From assembly GCA_028822935.1 (NCBI GenBank), contig JAPKCM010000009.1, forward strand, positions 1 through 64,000: 64,000 nt of DNA, in the 5' to 3' direction. The notes beneath the pieces were generated by a model. The model had not been told where the DNA came from and did no database searches. It saw only the letters and a program-made list of their open reading frames with translations. Source of the DNA: Akkermansiaceae bacterium. Its GTDB lineage: Bacteria; Verrucomicrobiota; Verrucomicrobiia; Verrucomicrobiales; Akkermansiaceae. The stretch's first letter is position 1. Every line of letters starts with the position of its first letter. The translations under genes and the position numbers were made by a program. Shown here piece after piece: positions 43,743-53,300 of this stretch.

Positions 43743-44309
43743 ATGACCTCTAGATTCTTTCTTCTCAGCCTCTTGTTCGGCTTTCTCCTGTCCTGTAGCT
43801 CGACGAGCACGAGCTACTACGTCCTTACTCCCGCGGGGAAAGCGCCCGCACGCCAAGGCGTGGGAATCGGAATCGGCCCCATCATCGTAGCCGACTATCT
43901 CGTCGAACGACCCTACCTCATTTTCCAAAGCTCTCCCCACAAGATGGAGATGTCCGATCTCCACCAATGGAGCGGAGCGATGGACGACAACTTTGCCCGT
44001 GTTCTTGGAGTGAACCTTGGCCGCCGAGCGGTAACCGGAAAGATCCAAACTTACCCTTGGGATCCAAATAACAAACTCGACTATCAAGTTAGCGCCGACA
44101 TCCATCAATTTCACGGAACGGCTGATGGCGATGCCATTCTTGAATCCTCTTGGCGCGTCTATCGTCTTCCCGAAGGAAACTTGGTGACGACCCGCACCAG
44201 CTCACTCAGCACCCCGCTTGACTCTGATGGATACGAAGCACTTGTCGCCGCACAAAGCCGCCTAATCGACATGCTCTCTGCTGAAATTGTAAAATCACTT
44301 CGTAAGTAA
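43743..44309 (+). CDS. pqiC: PqiC-like outer-membrane lipoprotein (DUF330 family)
   Basis: 188 residues with a lipoprotein signal (FFLLSLLFGFLLSCSS, lipobox LLSC). YYVLTPAG, then IGIGPIIVADYLVERPYLIF and a W-containing segment are the features of ABC-transport auxiliary/PqiC lipoproteins. In E. coli PqiC receives the distal end of the PqiB tunnel at the outer membrane. Fifteen bases separate it from pqiB, completing a full pqi operon. Confidence 0.85.
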   Translation: MTSRFFLLSLLFGFLLSCSSTSTSYYVLTPAGKAPARQGVGIGIGPIIVADYLVERPYLIFQSSPHKMEMSDLHQWSGAMDDNFARVLGVNLGRRAVTGKIQTYPWDPNNKLDYQVSADIHQFHGTADGDAILESSWRVYRLPEGNLVTTRTSSLSTPLDSDGYEALVAAQSRLIDMLSAEIVKSLRK

Positions 44310-44320
44310 ACTCCTACCAC

Positions 44321-45757
44321 GTGACTCTTCCCTTCGACAACAGCTACGCCCAACTCCCGGAAAGATTCTACGAAAAACAGAATCCCGCCAACGCTCCCGA
44401 TCCTCAACTACTCAGGGTCAACACCGCTCTAGCAAAGGAGTTGGGGCTCGATCCCACCTGGTTAGAGGGACCCAATGGTCTCGCGCTCTTTTCTGGAAAT
44501 GGCGTGCCCGCCGGAGCAACCCCACTCGCCCAAGCCTACTCCGGACATCAGTATGGAAACTTCTCCCCCATGCTAGGCGATGGCCGAGCCCTCCTTCTCG
44601 GCGAAATCCTCACCCCAAAAGGCAAGCGCTTCGATCTCCAACTCAAGGGATCCGGTCGCACTCCCTTCTCACGAGGGGGCGATGGGAAATCCGCCCTCGG
44701 CCCCGTCCTCCGCGAGTATCTTGTCAGTGAGGCAATGCACGCCATGGGCATCCCCAGCACGCGAGCCCTTGCTGCCGTTTCCTCCGGAGAGAACGTCTTC
44801 CGACAAGATGGCATGGTGCCCGGCGGCATCTTCACCCGAATTGCCGCAAGCCATATCCGAGTGGGAACCTTCCAATATTTCCTCGCTCGAAAAGATGACG
44901 AAGCCCTCATGCTTCTCGCCGATCACGTCATCGCGCGCCACTATCCAGAAGCCGACTCATACATTGGACTGCTCGACGCTGTCATTTCTGCGCAGGCCGG
45001 ATTGATCGCACAGTGGATGTCCGTTGGCTTCATCCACGGTGTGATGAACACCGATAACTGCGCCATCTCCGGCGAAACAATCGACTTTGGTCCCTGCGCC
45101 TTTATGGACGATTTCCACCCGGAACGCGTCTTCAGCTCCATCGACCGGAACGGGCGCTACGCCTGGGGAAATCAACCCGTCATCGCCCATTGGAACCTCA
45201 CCCGCTTCGCTGAAACACTTCTTCCTTTAATCGACCCGAATGAGGAAAAGGCCGTCGCGAGCGCCGAGGAATCCCTCAAAAAATTCGCCTCTCAATTTCA
45301 GAAACACTATCTCTCACGCTTCCGCGCTAAACTTGCTCTTCCTTCGGATTCCGATGCTGAGTTTATCGATAATACCCTCGACCTCCTCGCTTCTCAGAAA
45401 CTCGACTTCACCATCTTCTTCCGCCAACTCACTCTCGTCGCAGCCGGAGGAAGCGATGAAAAACTTCTCGCACTCGCATCAGATAAAGAGCCCCTCAAGA
45501 TTTGGTTCAAGAAATGGCAGAGCTTGGCAAAACCAGAAACGCATTTCTCAGAAATGAAGCATGCCAACCCAATCCGCATTCCTCGCAACCACCGCATCGA
45601 GGAAGCCATCCAAGCGGCATACAAAGACGACTTCACCCTCTTCCATCGCCTCGCCGGGGCTTGGATCACACCCTTTGAAGAAAACGACGACTTAGCAGAC
45701 CTAGAGACCCCACCGCTCCCCAAAGAGGTGGTCGAAAAAACCTTCTGCGGCACTTAA
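44321..45757 (+). CDS. selO: SelO family protein adenylyltransferase (YdiU/UPF0061)
   Basis: 478 residues, GTG start. The pseudokinase-fold motifs are present: LKGSGRTPFSRGGDGKSALG (nucleotide-binding region), HGVMNTDN (catalytic Asp) and DFGPCAFMDDF (metal-binding DFG). SelO enzymes transfer AMP to protein Ser/Thr/Tyr and respond to redox. The chain ends KTFCGT, so a Cys takes the place near the C-terminus where animal SelO has selenocysteine. It starts 11 bases after pqiC. Confidence 0.93.
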   Translation: MTLPFDNSYAQLPERFYEKQNPANAPDPQLLRVNTALAKELGLDPTWLEGPNGLALFSGNGVPAGATPLAQAYSGHQYGNFSPMLGDGRALLLGEILTPKGKRFDLQLKGSGRTPFSRGGDGKSALGPVLREYLVSEAMHAMGIPSTRALAAVSSGENVFRQDGMVPGGIFTRIAASHIRVGTFQYFLARKDDEALMLLADHVIARHYPEADSYIGLLDAVISAQAGLIAQWMSVGFIHGVMNTDNCAISGETIDFGPCAFMDDFHPERVFSSIDRNGRYAWGNQPVIAHWNLTRFAETLLPLIDPNEEKAVASAEESLKKFASQFQKHYLSRFRAKLALPSDSDAEFIDNTLDLLASQKLDFTIFFRQLTLVAAGGSDEKLLALASDKEPLKIWFKKWQSLAKPETHFSEMKHANPIRIPRNHRIEEAIQAAYKDDFTLFHRLAGAWITPFEENDDLADLETPPLPKEVVEKTFCGT

Positions 45758-45851
45758 CTTCCCCTGAGTCTGAAGGGTTCAAATAAACCAGTCTAGGACA
45801 GAGCGCAGCGCTGAGTTTCACGCATAAGTCTTGGACGTCCAACGAGACCGA

Positions 45852-46154
45852 TCACAGCCCATGGGCATGAAAAGGTAAGGTCTCCAAGGCCACCGCATAG
45901 TCTTTCTCCAAGGGCCGTTTCCGCGCCTTCACAGGAGGCATATCCCGGGACTCGATCCGCGTGACCATCTTTTCCCAAATCTCAGGGTGCCCGGTGATGC
46001 TTTCTTCATAAATGATTTCAAGATCGAGTCTCCTCTTATTTCCCTCAGGATTGTGACAACAAATGCAGTAATCACCGAGGAAATCGCGCACTCGCTTATC
46101 CGCTCTGAGCTCACACGAAAGAGTTCCTAAGATGATGAGGATGAGAAACTTTAT
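45852..46154 (-). pseudogene. Short cytochrome c-like protein with ATA in place of the start codon
   Basis: The ORF track gives 79 residues from a GTG at 46091. In the same frame a perfect export signal (KFLILIILGTLSCELRA) lies upstream and begins at an ATA codon (46152-46154), preceded by a strong GGGGGAGG ribosome binding site. The mature part has CICCH in a DUF1587/PSD1-type cytochrome context (YCICCHNPEGNKRRLDLE, WEKMVTRIESRDMPP). It ends after about 100 residues, so it is either a lone cytochrome domain or a truncated PSD1 protein. ATG to ATA loss of the start is my preferred reading; rare AUA initiation is possible. Confidence 0.6.
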
Positions 46155-46278
46155 GGAGCCTCCCCCTCAAAAAGAGACCGATCCTCTAGTATGACAATTC
46201 TCCCAAAAAGCTCACTTCTTTTAGCCCTCGAAATTTGTCAGGAGGCTTCTTGACCAATCATCCTTCTACTGATGGCCT

Positions 46279-46287
46279 AGGAGGATC
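46279..46287 (+). promoter_or_regulatory. Strong ribosome binding site of the sulfatase gene
   Basis: AGGAGG at 46279-46284 lies only three bases before the ATG at 46288, a short spacer. It fixes the sulfatase start and contrasts with most genes in the window, which lack an obvious Shine-Dalgarno sequence. Confidence 0.6.
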
Positions 46288-47871
46288 ATGAAAAGCATTA
46301 TTACGCCCCTGTTTCTAGCCCTCGGGGCAACCTCCTATTCTGCCGAGCGACCGAATATCCTCTTCATTTTCTCAGACGACCATGCCGAGCACGCCATTTC
46401 CGCTTATGGCTCCAAGGTCAACAAGACCCCCAATCTGGATCGGCTTGCTTCAGAAGGAGCCAGATTCACCAACTCCTTCGTCACCAATTCGATCTGCACG
46501 CCCAGCCGCGCCACCCTCCTCACCGGCCAGTACTCCCATCTCAATGGCGTGCCCGTTTTTAATCGCTTCGATAACACTCGCGACACCGTCGCCAAGCATA
46601 TGCAGTCAGGCGGCTATCACACGGGCATGATTGGCAAATGGCACCTTGGCAGTGACCCCGAAGGATTCGATCGCTGGGTTGTCCTCCCTGGCCAGGGCGC
46701 CTACTGGAACCCCTCCTTCTTGACCTCTGAAAGCAGGTTCACCATCGAAGGCCATTGCACCGATATTACCGGAGACCTCGGAGTCGAATTTCTGGAGACC
46801 CGCCCACAGGACAAACCCTTCTTCCTCATGCTCCATCAAAAAGCCCCGCACCGCGCCTGGGAACCCGATGAGCGCAACAAGGCGCTATTTAAAGACAGAG
46901 TCATACCCGAGCCCGACACCCTCTTTGATAACTACAACACTCGTCCCGCGGCCCTCCCCGAAAATCAGCAAACCGTCGCGAAGGATTTGACCCGACGTGA
47001 TCTTAAGCTCACTCCACCTGCCAACCTTAAAGGCAGGGAAATCCGCCAGTGGCTCGGTGTGAAACCGAAGGAAATCGTCGTCGATGGAAAGAATCTCACC
47101 GGCAAGGAACTCATCAAATGGAAGTATCAGAAATACATGCGCGACTACCTCGCCTGCGTCCAAGGAGTCGATGACAACGTCGGCAAAGTCCTCAACTACC
47201 TCGATAAAACGGGCTTGGATAAAAACACCATCGTCATCTACTCATCTGACAACGGCTGGTATCTCGGCGACCTCGGCCTCTACGACAAGCGCTTCATGTA
47301 TGAGCCCGGTCTTAACGTTCCCCTCCTCGCGCGTGGACCTGGTATCAAAAAAGGAATCACCCCCGAGCAATTCGTGGGCAACTACGATCTCGCACCCACC
47401 TTCCTTGACCTCGCCGGACTGCCGGTTCCCTCTTTCATGCAAGGCCGCAGCCTCGCCCCACTTCTTCGCGGTGAATCTCCCGCCGATTGGCGCCAGACCT
47501 TCTACTACCGCTACTACCACAGCCCTGGCCATCACAACACGGTCGCCCACTACGGCGTGCGCACAAAAACCCACAAGCTCATCTACTACTGGGATCGCAA
47601 TGCTTACGAGATGTTCGACCTACAGGCTGACCCTAAGGAACAGCACAACCTTCTCTACGATGCAAAAGACGCCAATAAACCCCAGGTAAAGAAACTCTTC
47701 AAAGAGCTCAAAGCAGAGATCGAACGCCTTCAAAAAGAGTTCAAAGACGACGGCCAGTATGCCCACCCCGCCGATTGGCCACAAGGCTCCTCCGATCGAC
47801 CGGCACAACGCAAGGCCCTCGGCAAGCAGTCCGTTGCTCAAGCGATCCAAAACGCGAAGTCCTCGCACTAG
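46288..47871 (+). CDS. Type I sulfatase (formylglycine-dependent), exported
   Basis: 527 residues with a signal peptide (ending TSYSAE). NILFIFSDDHAEHA supplies the metal Asp pair. ICTPSRATLLTG is the CxPSR motif whose Cys is turned into formylglycine. GKWHLG and the late SSDNG are also typical. It is close to the family used by marine Verrucomicrobiota for desulfation of algal or host glycans; the substrate is unknown. It is not in an obvious polysaccharide locus here. Confidence 0.93.
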   Translation: MKSIITPLFLALGATSYSAERPNILFIFSDDHAEHAISAYGSKVNKTPNLDRLASEGARFTNSFVTNSICTPSRATLLTGQYSHLNGVPVFNRFDNTRDTVAKHMQSGGYHTGMIGKWHLGSDPEGFDRWVVLPGQGAYWNPSFLTSESRFTIEGHCTDITGDLGVEFLETRPQDKPFFLMLHQKAPHRAWEPDERNKALFKDRVIPEPDTLFDNYNTRPAALPENQQTVAKDLTRRDLKLTPPANLKGREIRQWLGVKPKEIVVDGKNLTGKELIKWKYQKYMRDYLACVQGVDDNVGKVLNYLDKTGLDKNTIVIYSSDNGWYLGDLGLYDKRFMYEPGLNVPLLARGPGIKKGITPEQFVGNYDLAPTFLDLAGLPVPSFMQGRSLAPLLRGESPADWRQTFYYRYYHSPGHHNTVAHYGVRTKTHKLIYYWDRNAYEMFDLQADPKEQHNLLYDAKDANKPQVKKLFKELKAEIERLQKEFKDDGQYAHPADWPQGSSDRPAQRKALGKQSVAQAIQNAKSSH

Positions 47872-48176
47872 ATTCACTCACTGCTCAAACACGTATCCGG
47901 AAGTCTCCCAAAACAGCAACCCAACCGAAGACACCGCGTAAATCATCATCCGCCTCACCGAAGAACTCGCCGGGCAGCCATAACAGTATTACCGGGCCAC
48001 CTGGGACTAGAATAGTATCTCACTCGCTAATCAACAAGTTCAGCATGAAGCCGAAAGTATCGATTAGGAATATCCGTCACCCTCGTAGGGCCAGAGAATA
48101 ATCTCCAGATCTAAAGGAGATCTATCCTATAATAGGAACGAACTTCAGTAAAATATGGACACGATCGTAATCGGCG
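47872..48176. other. Spacer between sulfatase and LamG gene
   Basis: The two flanking genes converge here. No supported gene. A small palindromic TCCTATAATAGGA and a repeated AGATCT occur near 48110-48140 but neither is followed by a T tract. Nothing else recognised. Confidence 0.4.
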
Positions 48177-50363
48177 CTACTCAGCTTGCCTAATTTGGTA
48201 AAACACTTTTGTGTTTTGCGATTTTGGAGCAGCCACGTTATCAGTCGAAACCTTCATCGATTCACCAGCCGCAATCGTTTCGCTATCAGAGATCTCCAAC
48301 CAACCCTCTTCGGTGAGATCGAAAGAGTAGAACAAAGCGTAGTTTCCGGGAGAAGCGGTAAAGGTGATCTCGGCATCCCCATTATTGAGAACTTCCACCC
48401 CATTGATTACGATTTCTTGAGATGGCTGAAACAGTATTAGAATTTCCTCCGCTGTAAGCACTCGGTCATAGAGACGGATATCATCCAGCTTCCCCGTCAG
48501 CGAACGCCCACCAATCGTGCGTGAAGCTCCAATTCGGAGATTCAAATTGGTTCCACTGTCGATAGGAGTGCCTCCGATCGCCGAGAGCGGATCCGCAACC
48601 CCATCGATATAGAACTGAATATCTCCCACGGTCATTCCCACGGTCGGATCGACGACCATCGCACAGTGATGCCACTCGCCATCATCGATTATTGCCGTTC
48701 CATTGCTTCCAGATCCCGCAACCTCCGTCCGCATAGAACCGCCGAATTGACCTTGAATACGGGTATCAAAACGATTCCCGGTAGAACCAGGTCCCCAGCC
48801 GATCAAGGTGGCATTGTTGTTCACTTGTGTCCCGGGTCCCTTGAACCAAAAGGCCAGGGTCCGGGCTTCGCTGCCTCCAATTCCATTGTAGCCCAGTACA
48901 TCAACCCAACTATTTGCACCATCCAGAGAAAGCGAGGCAGTCGACCCTCCGGGAACAGGCGCAGGATCCTCGGTATCGAAGACTGGCGTTCCCGAGAATG
49001 TTCCGATAAAGCCGTCTCCGCTTTCTGAAATCAAAGAAGTCCCATCTGTTTCACCTGCGGCTTCGCCGACCATCCAATGAGAAAGTAACCCAGGCTCCGA
49101 AGTAACGAGGACTCCCACGGTAATTTCCTCCGTCACGTCTCCTTGTGAGTTGGTCGCGGTAAGAGTGTAAGTCGTCGCTTCTTCGAGTGTCACATCCACA
49201 CTTCCCGACATGGCATCCACAGCGCCCACTCCATTATCAATCGAAACTGTTGTCCCATAAATCACGTCCCACAACAAGGTGGTAGAGCCACCCACGATCA
49301 CCACATCTAAACTTGAAGTAAAGCTGTTCACGACTGCTGGCTCATCGACTACGATAGTAACCTCCAAAGCCTCCGTTCCAAGCGGACCGCTACCTGTTAG
49401 TGTGTAAGTAGTGGAAACAGCAGGAGAAACTGAAAGAGTCCCATTGCAATCAATCGTGTCAGCCGTGACATCGACCGGGCCAGATCCATCATCAATCGTA
49501 AGAGAGCTGAGAGCAGGAGAAACAAACCATGACAACTCTCCGCTCTGGCCACCATCAAGGTAGGGCACATCACTTGCAAAATCGATCAAGGTCTCAGAAT
49601 CCGCCAGGTATTCCTTGAAGTGAGCCGACACCCGGGAATCTGAAACGTTACCATCGCCATTAGGATCATCCAGCCGCTTGTCGTAAATGGCAACCTCGTC
49701 AATGAGGCCGCTAAAAAATTGGCTGGCTTGGCTTTTATGTGACCCAATGACCCACCCCCCATTGGCCGGCTCAACAACAAAGAGCCCAGTGGCAGTCTCC
49801 TCACCATTGACAAAAATCCTAATGGTCGGATCAACGCCTCCGGCGACCGCGCTTTGGTCATAGGTGACAAGTAAGTGATCAAAGCCTCCGTCAGTTGCGG
49901 TTCGCCCGGATAGAAGAGTTGCCCCGCCAATGTAGGTCGTGATCGCCCGATTACCGTTCACAACCAAATTGCTTCGACCAGGTCCAGCGGTTCCATCTTG
50001 GTTCGCCAGGACCACTGTCCCTGCGGCGCCCGGACTATCAGCGCGGATGATCGCTTCCATCGAAAAATCGCCCAACGAAGGATCCAGCACCAAGGGCGTA
50101 AGAAGCGAACCATCCGCATTGAAGAGTGCTGCCAACCCAATCGCTCCAGGCTCACCAATCTGGGTGGTCCCAATCGGAGCGCTATAATCGATATCCAAGC
50201 CGTTCCCACTTGAATCGACGAGCGTCGTCGCCCCTACCGCTTCTTCGAATCGGTAATAGGCCAACGGCCCGTCGGCAGTGACGACACCCGGATAATCAGC
50301 CCATGACACCGATGTAGCAAGAAGGCTAATTGTGGATAATATTGAGAAGATTTGATTTTTCAT
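48177..50363 (-). CDS. Secreted protein with two LamG-type lectin domains
   Basis: About 728 residues from the Met at 50363, which is followed by a signal peptide (IFSILSTISLLATSVSWA). Two concanavalin-like LamG/pentraxin domains are visible: AYYRFEEAVGATTLVDSSGNG...GLIDEVAIYDKRL, and LSHWMVGEAAGETDG...GKLDDIRLYDRVL. Between them are Ig-like repeats (TTYTLTGSGP, TTYTLTATNSQGDVTEEI). The protein probably binds extracellular glycans or serves as a surface structure. No PEP-CTERM anchor is present. It follows the large lamin-tail gene by 19 bases. Confidence 0.85.
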   Translation of the reverse strand: MKNQIFSILSTISLLATSVSWADYPGVVTADGPLAYYRFEEAVGATTLVDSSGNGLDIDYSAPIGTTQIGEPGAIGLAALFNADGSLLTPLVLDPSLGDFSMEAIIRADSPGAAGTVVLANQDGTAGPGRSNLVVNGNRAITTYIGGATLLSGRTATDGGFDHLLVTYDQSAVAGGVDPTIRIFVNGEETATGLFVVEPANGGWVIGSHKSQASQFFSGLIDEVAIYDKRLDDPNGDGNVSDSRVSAHFKEYLADSETLIDFASDVPYLDGGQSGELSWFVSPALSSLTIDDGSGPVDVTADTIDCNGTLSVSPAVSTTYTLTGSGPLGTEALEVTIVVDEPAVVNSFTSSLDVVIVGGSTTLLWDVIYGTTVSIDNGVGAVDAMSGSVDVTLEEATTYTLTATNSQGDVTEEITVGVLVTSEPGLLSHWMVGEAAGETDGTSLISESGDGFIGTFSGTPVFDTEDPAPVPGGSTASLSLDGANSWVDVLGYNGIGGSEARTLAFWFKGPGTQVNNNATLIGWGPGSTGNRFDTRIQGQFGGSMRTEVAGSGSNGTAIIDDGEWHHCAMVVDPTVGMTVGDIQFYIDGVADPLSAIGGTPIDSGTNLNLRIGASRTIGGRSLTGKLDDIRLYDRVLTAEEILILFQPSQEIVINGVEVLNNGDAEITFTASPGNYALFYSFDLTEEGWLEISDSETIAAGESMKVSTDNVAAPKSQNTKVFYQIRQAE

Positions 50364-50382
50364 TGATCTAGGAGTTTGGGGT

Positions 50383-53300
50383 TTATTGTTGAATGACTTT
50401 GATGCGTAGAAATTGGCGAACTTCACTGGAGACAGCGACATCGCTTTGAAAGACGACGTCTTCAGCTCCATCGCCATTGGATGATGAACTGATCAACGAT
50501 ATCGTTGGAGTCCAGCTTGAAAGATCTGTCGAAACTTCCACCGTGACCGAGATGTCTGGTGTCTTTTCTAATCGAGAAAACCCGTAAGTCAGCTGATCTC
50601 CATCAATCGCAGCAGTCACCTGAAGAGCTGACGTTTCAATGGTCGGGTCCAAGCCCAGCGCATACTTCAAGAGATTGGAAATCCTATCGCCTGAGGCATC
50701 CGCCATCGGACCACTCACCGTAGGATCCTCCAACTCGGAGAGAGTAAAATACTGGGTGCTCCATGAATAATAGACGTGACTAAATCCAGGAGTCACCACC
50801 CCCGGAGATCCATGCACATCGGAACTCAGTGCCCAACTGGAACGTAAATCCCACGTAGTCCAATCCGCAGAATCATCCACGAACTCAATGCTATAACCTT
50901 GATCTCTCGCAGGAGTAAACCAATCACCTTCAAATCTGAAGGAGAGGATATTTTCGCCCACCGGGTCTCTCAAAGTGATCTGCTCTCCCCCATTGTTGAG
51001 AGCGCCAGTGAATGTGCCTAAGATTTTCTGGCTCGGATAATTCGCGGGATTCGCAACGACCAATCCAAATTCTCCCGGCGCGAGAGTTCTGCTAAGCGTC
51101 GCTGTGATGCCCGCATCGAAATACACCCCGGTCAGATCGAGCGAGGAGGACCCTACATTTCTAAGCTCAACGAATTCGAATCCCTTTCCTTCAAGCGGAG
51201 AAAAGTGAATCTCGGTAATTCGAAGCGAATCCTGATAAATCGAAGGGTTACTTGGGGTTGTCAGCGTTCCCGCCCACGTGCCCCCGGGATAAAGCAAATT
51301 AATCGTTTCCCCTCGCGAGGAAATACGTCCGCCATAATCGCCTTCCACATTCAACCCTTCCCCTGCCATCGGACTAGCATCCCTCGAACGGAACACAGCA
51401 ACGTTAGGACTCACAAATAGACTCCTGTTCGCCTCTATAATAGTCCCCGGAAGGAACTCAAACATCACTCCTCCCTCAAGCGTCCACCCCGACAGATCAA
51501 CTGCCCAACCGGAATAATTCTTAAGCTCAATAAACTCTTCATCCTGATTCCCCGAAACAGGGTTTCCGTCGTGGCTCCCAAAGCTTATCATCGGGGTCAA
51601 CGGCTCCGGGCCAGGCAGCAGCGCCGAGCTAGTCTGCGGAGTCGGATAGCTTGCCGAGTTACTCGCCAAATGAGTGACGGACAAGTGGATCTTGCGGGGA
51701 GCAAGGTAATCGTCCTCTAGAATTGCGATGGCTTGAGCCAAAGTCTGGGACCTCCCAAATTGGCCCCATTTATTACTATCTAAAATCGCGTCATTCCCCA
51801 AAGCCAATCCAAAGGCATCGATTCGGCTTTCGATCTCAGAGGTCATCAGAATTTCATCAACCAGTGTTTGCAGCCGCCTCCTGAACATCTCCTTGAATCG
51901 ATCGTTCTCCAGAAGCTTATCGACGAGTCTACTGAAGCTCCGATTCCCCGGCAATTCCTGAGTCCCGACAAAAGGATGACTCGGAGAAATGGGCGCATTG
52001 GAATTTCTCCCGCCCAAAACATAATCCTCTGTCGCCCAGATTCCCTCATGCGCGATATTGTCATTCGTCATGTAGTGACTCCCCCACGTCAGATCAGTAT
52101 CCCAGGGCAACTGGGTCCACTCACCACTCCCTTCGCTATCCCGATAGAGGTAGTAATTCTTCCTCATGTTGTCGTTGTTCTGTGTCAACACGGTCGCGGC
52201 GAGGTAGTTGAGCTGCCGCGGAAGATCGACATTATCGAAAATAAAGTTTTCCAGACTACTCCCGCTTCCGCCGATTCCGCTCACAAAGGCGATGAGATCA
52301 GCATTGGATTCGTGCGTGCGGTTCTTTTTCTCAACTCCGCTGGTCCCGCTCGTTCCACCATTGAACATCTTGTAAAGAGCGCCATCGTCATCGATCCCCT
52401 TCTCACGGCGTAGAAGACGCTTATCAACCTGCTCGGTATAAGCTGCCACGCTAAAGAATTCCCCGTTCTGCTCAACTCTCGTCAGGAAACACTGCGATCC
52501 CGGCGAACCGGCAAGATCATAAATATCGTAGCTGAGTGGCTGACGCACGTAGGCCTTGTCCGTCCATGTCGTGTTCAAGTTGAACTCTTCGACCCGCACG
52601 GTGTCAGGATCATCATCGACCCGAAAATGATGCCCCGTATTAAAATCGAACTTGTAGCTCTTCTTCGCCAATCCCGCCGATGATGCTCCTCGAATCCGGC
52701 AGTAAATATTGTCATAGAACTCCCCGAGATAGAGGACCGAAGCCCGCTTCCCCGTTCGGTTATTCGCACCACCTGGATTCTCGATAAACCATTCCAGAAC
52801 CGGAAGATTGGAAACGACGGAAACATCTAAAGCCGCCGTGCCAAAATACTCGGGAGAATTTACCGCATCCCCGAAAAAAGGAGCCTTGGAAATCGTTCCT
52901 GCCGAATCGCGAGCCTCCACTCTCCAACGAATCATCTCTCCATCAGACAGTCCCGCTAATGGAATGTTGGCACTATAAACGCCATCGCCGGCAACGGCAT
53001 CAGGAGCTGCGCCATCATCGGTCATCGAGATGGAACTCTCAACAGAAAAACTCTCGCGATAAAATAGGGTCACCTGATCGATGCCTTGCTCCGTCATCCC
53101 CACCCGCGCGATCACTAGCTGGTGACTCTGAAGAGCCAAGTCTGGACGAGCTGGGTTCTCTGTCACCTCAGAAATCGCCGGACCAAGCGTCAAAACGCCT
53201 CCTCCATTGTCCGCATTGGGAGTGGAAGGATTCATGTAAACTGATGCCGATGCACCAGAGGGAGAAAGCTGAGCATTGAGTTCGCAATCGAAAAGGAAGT

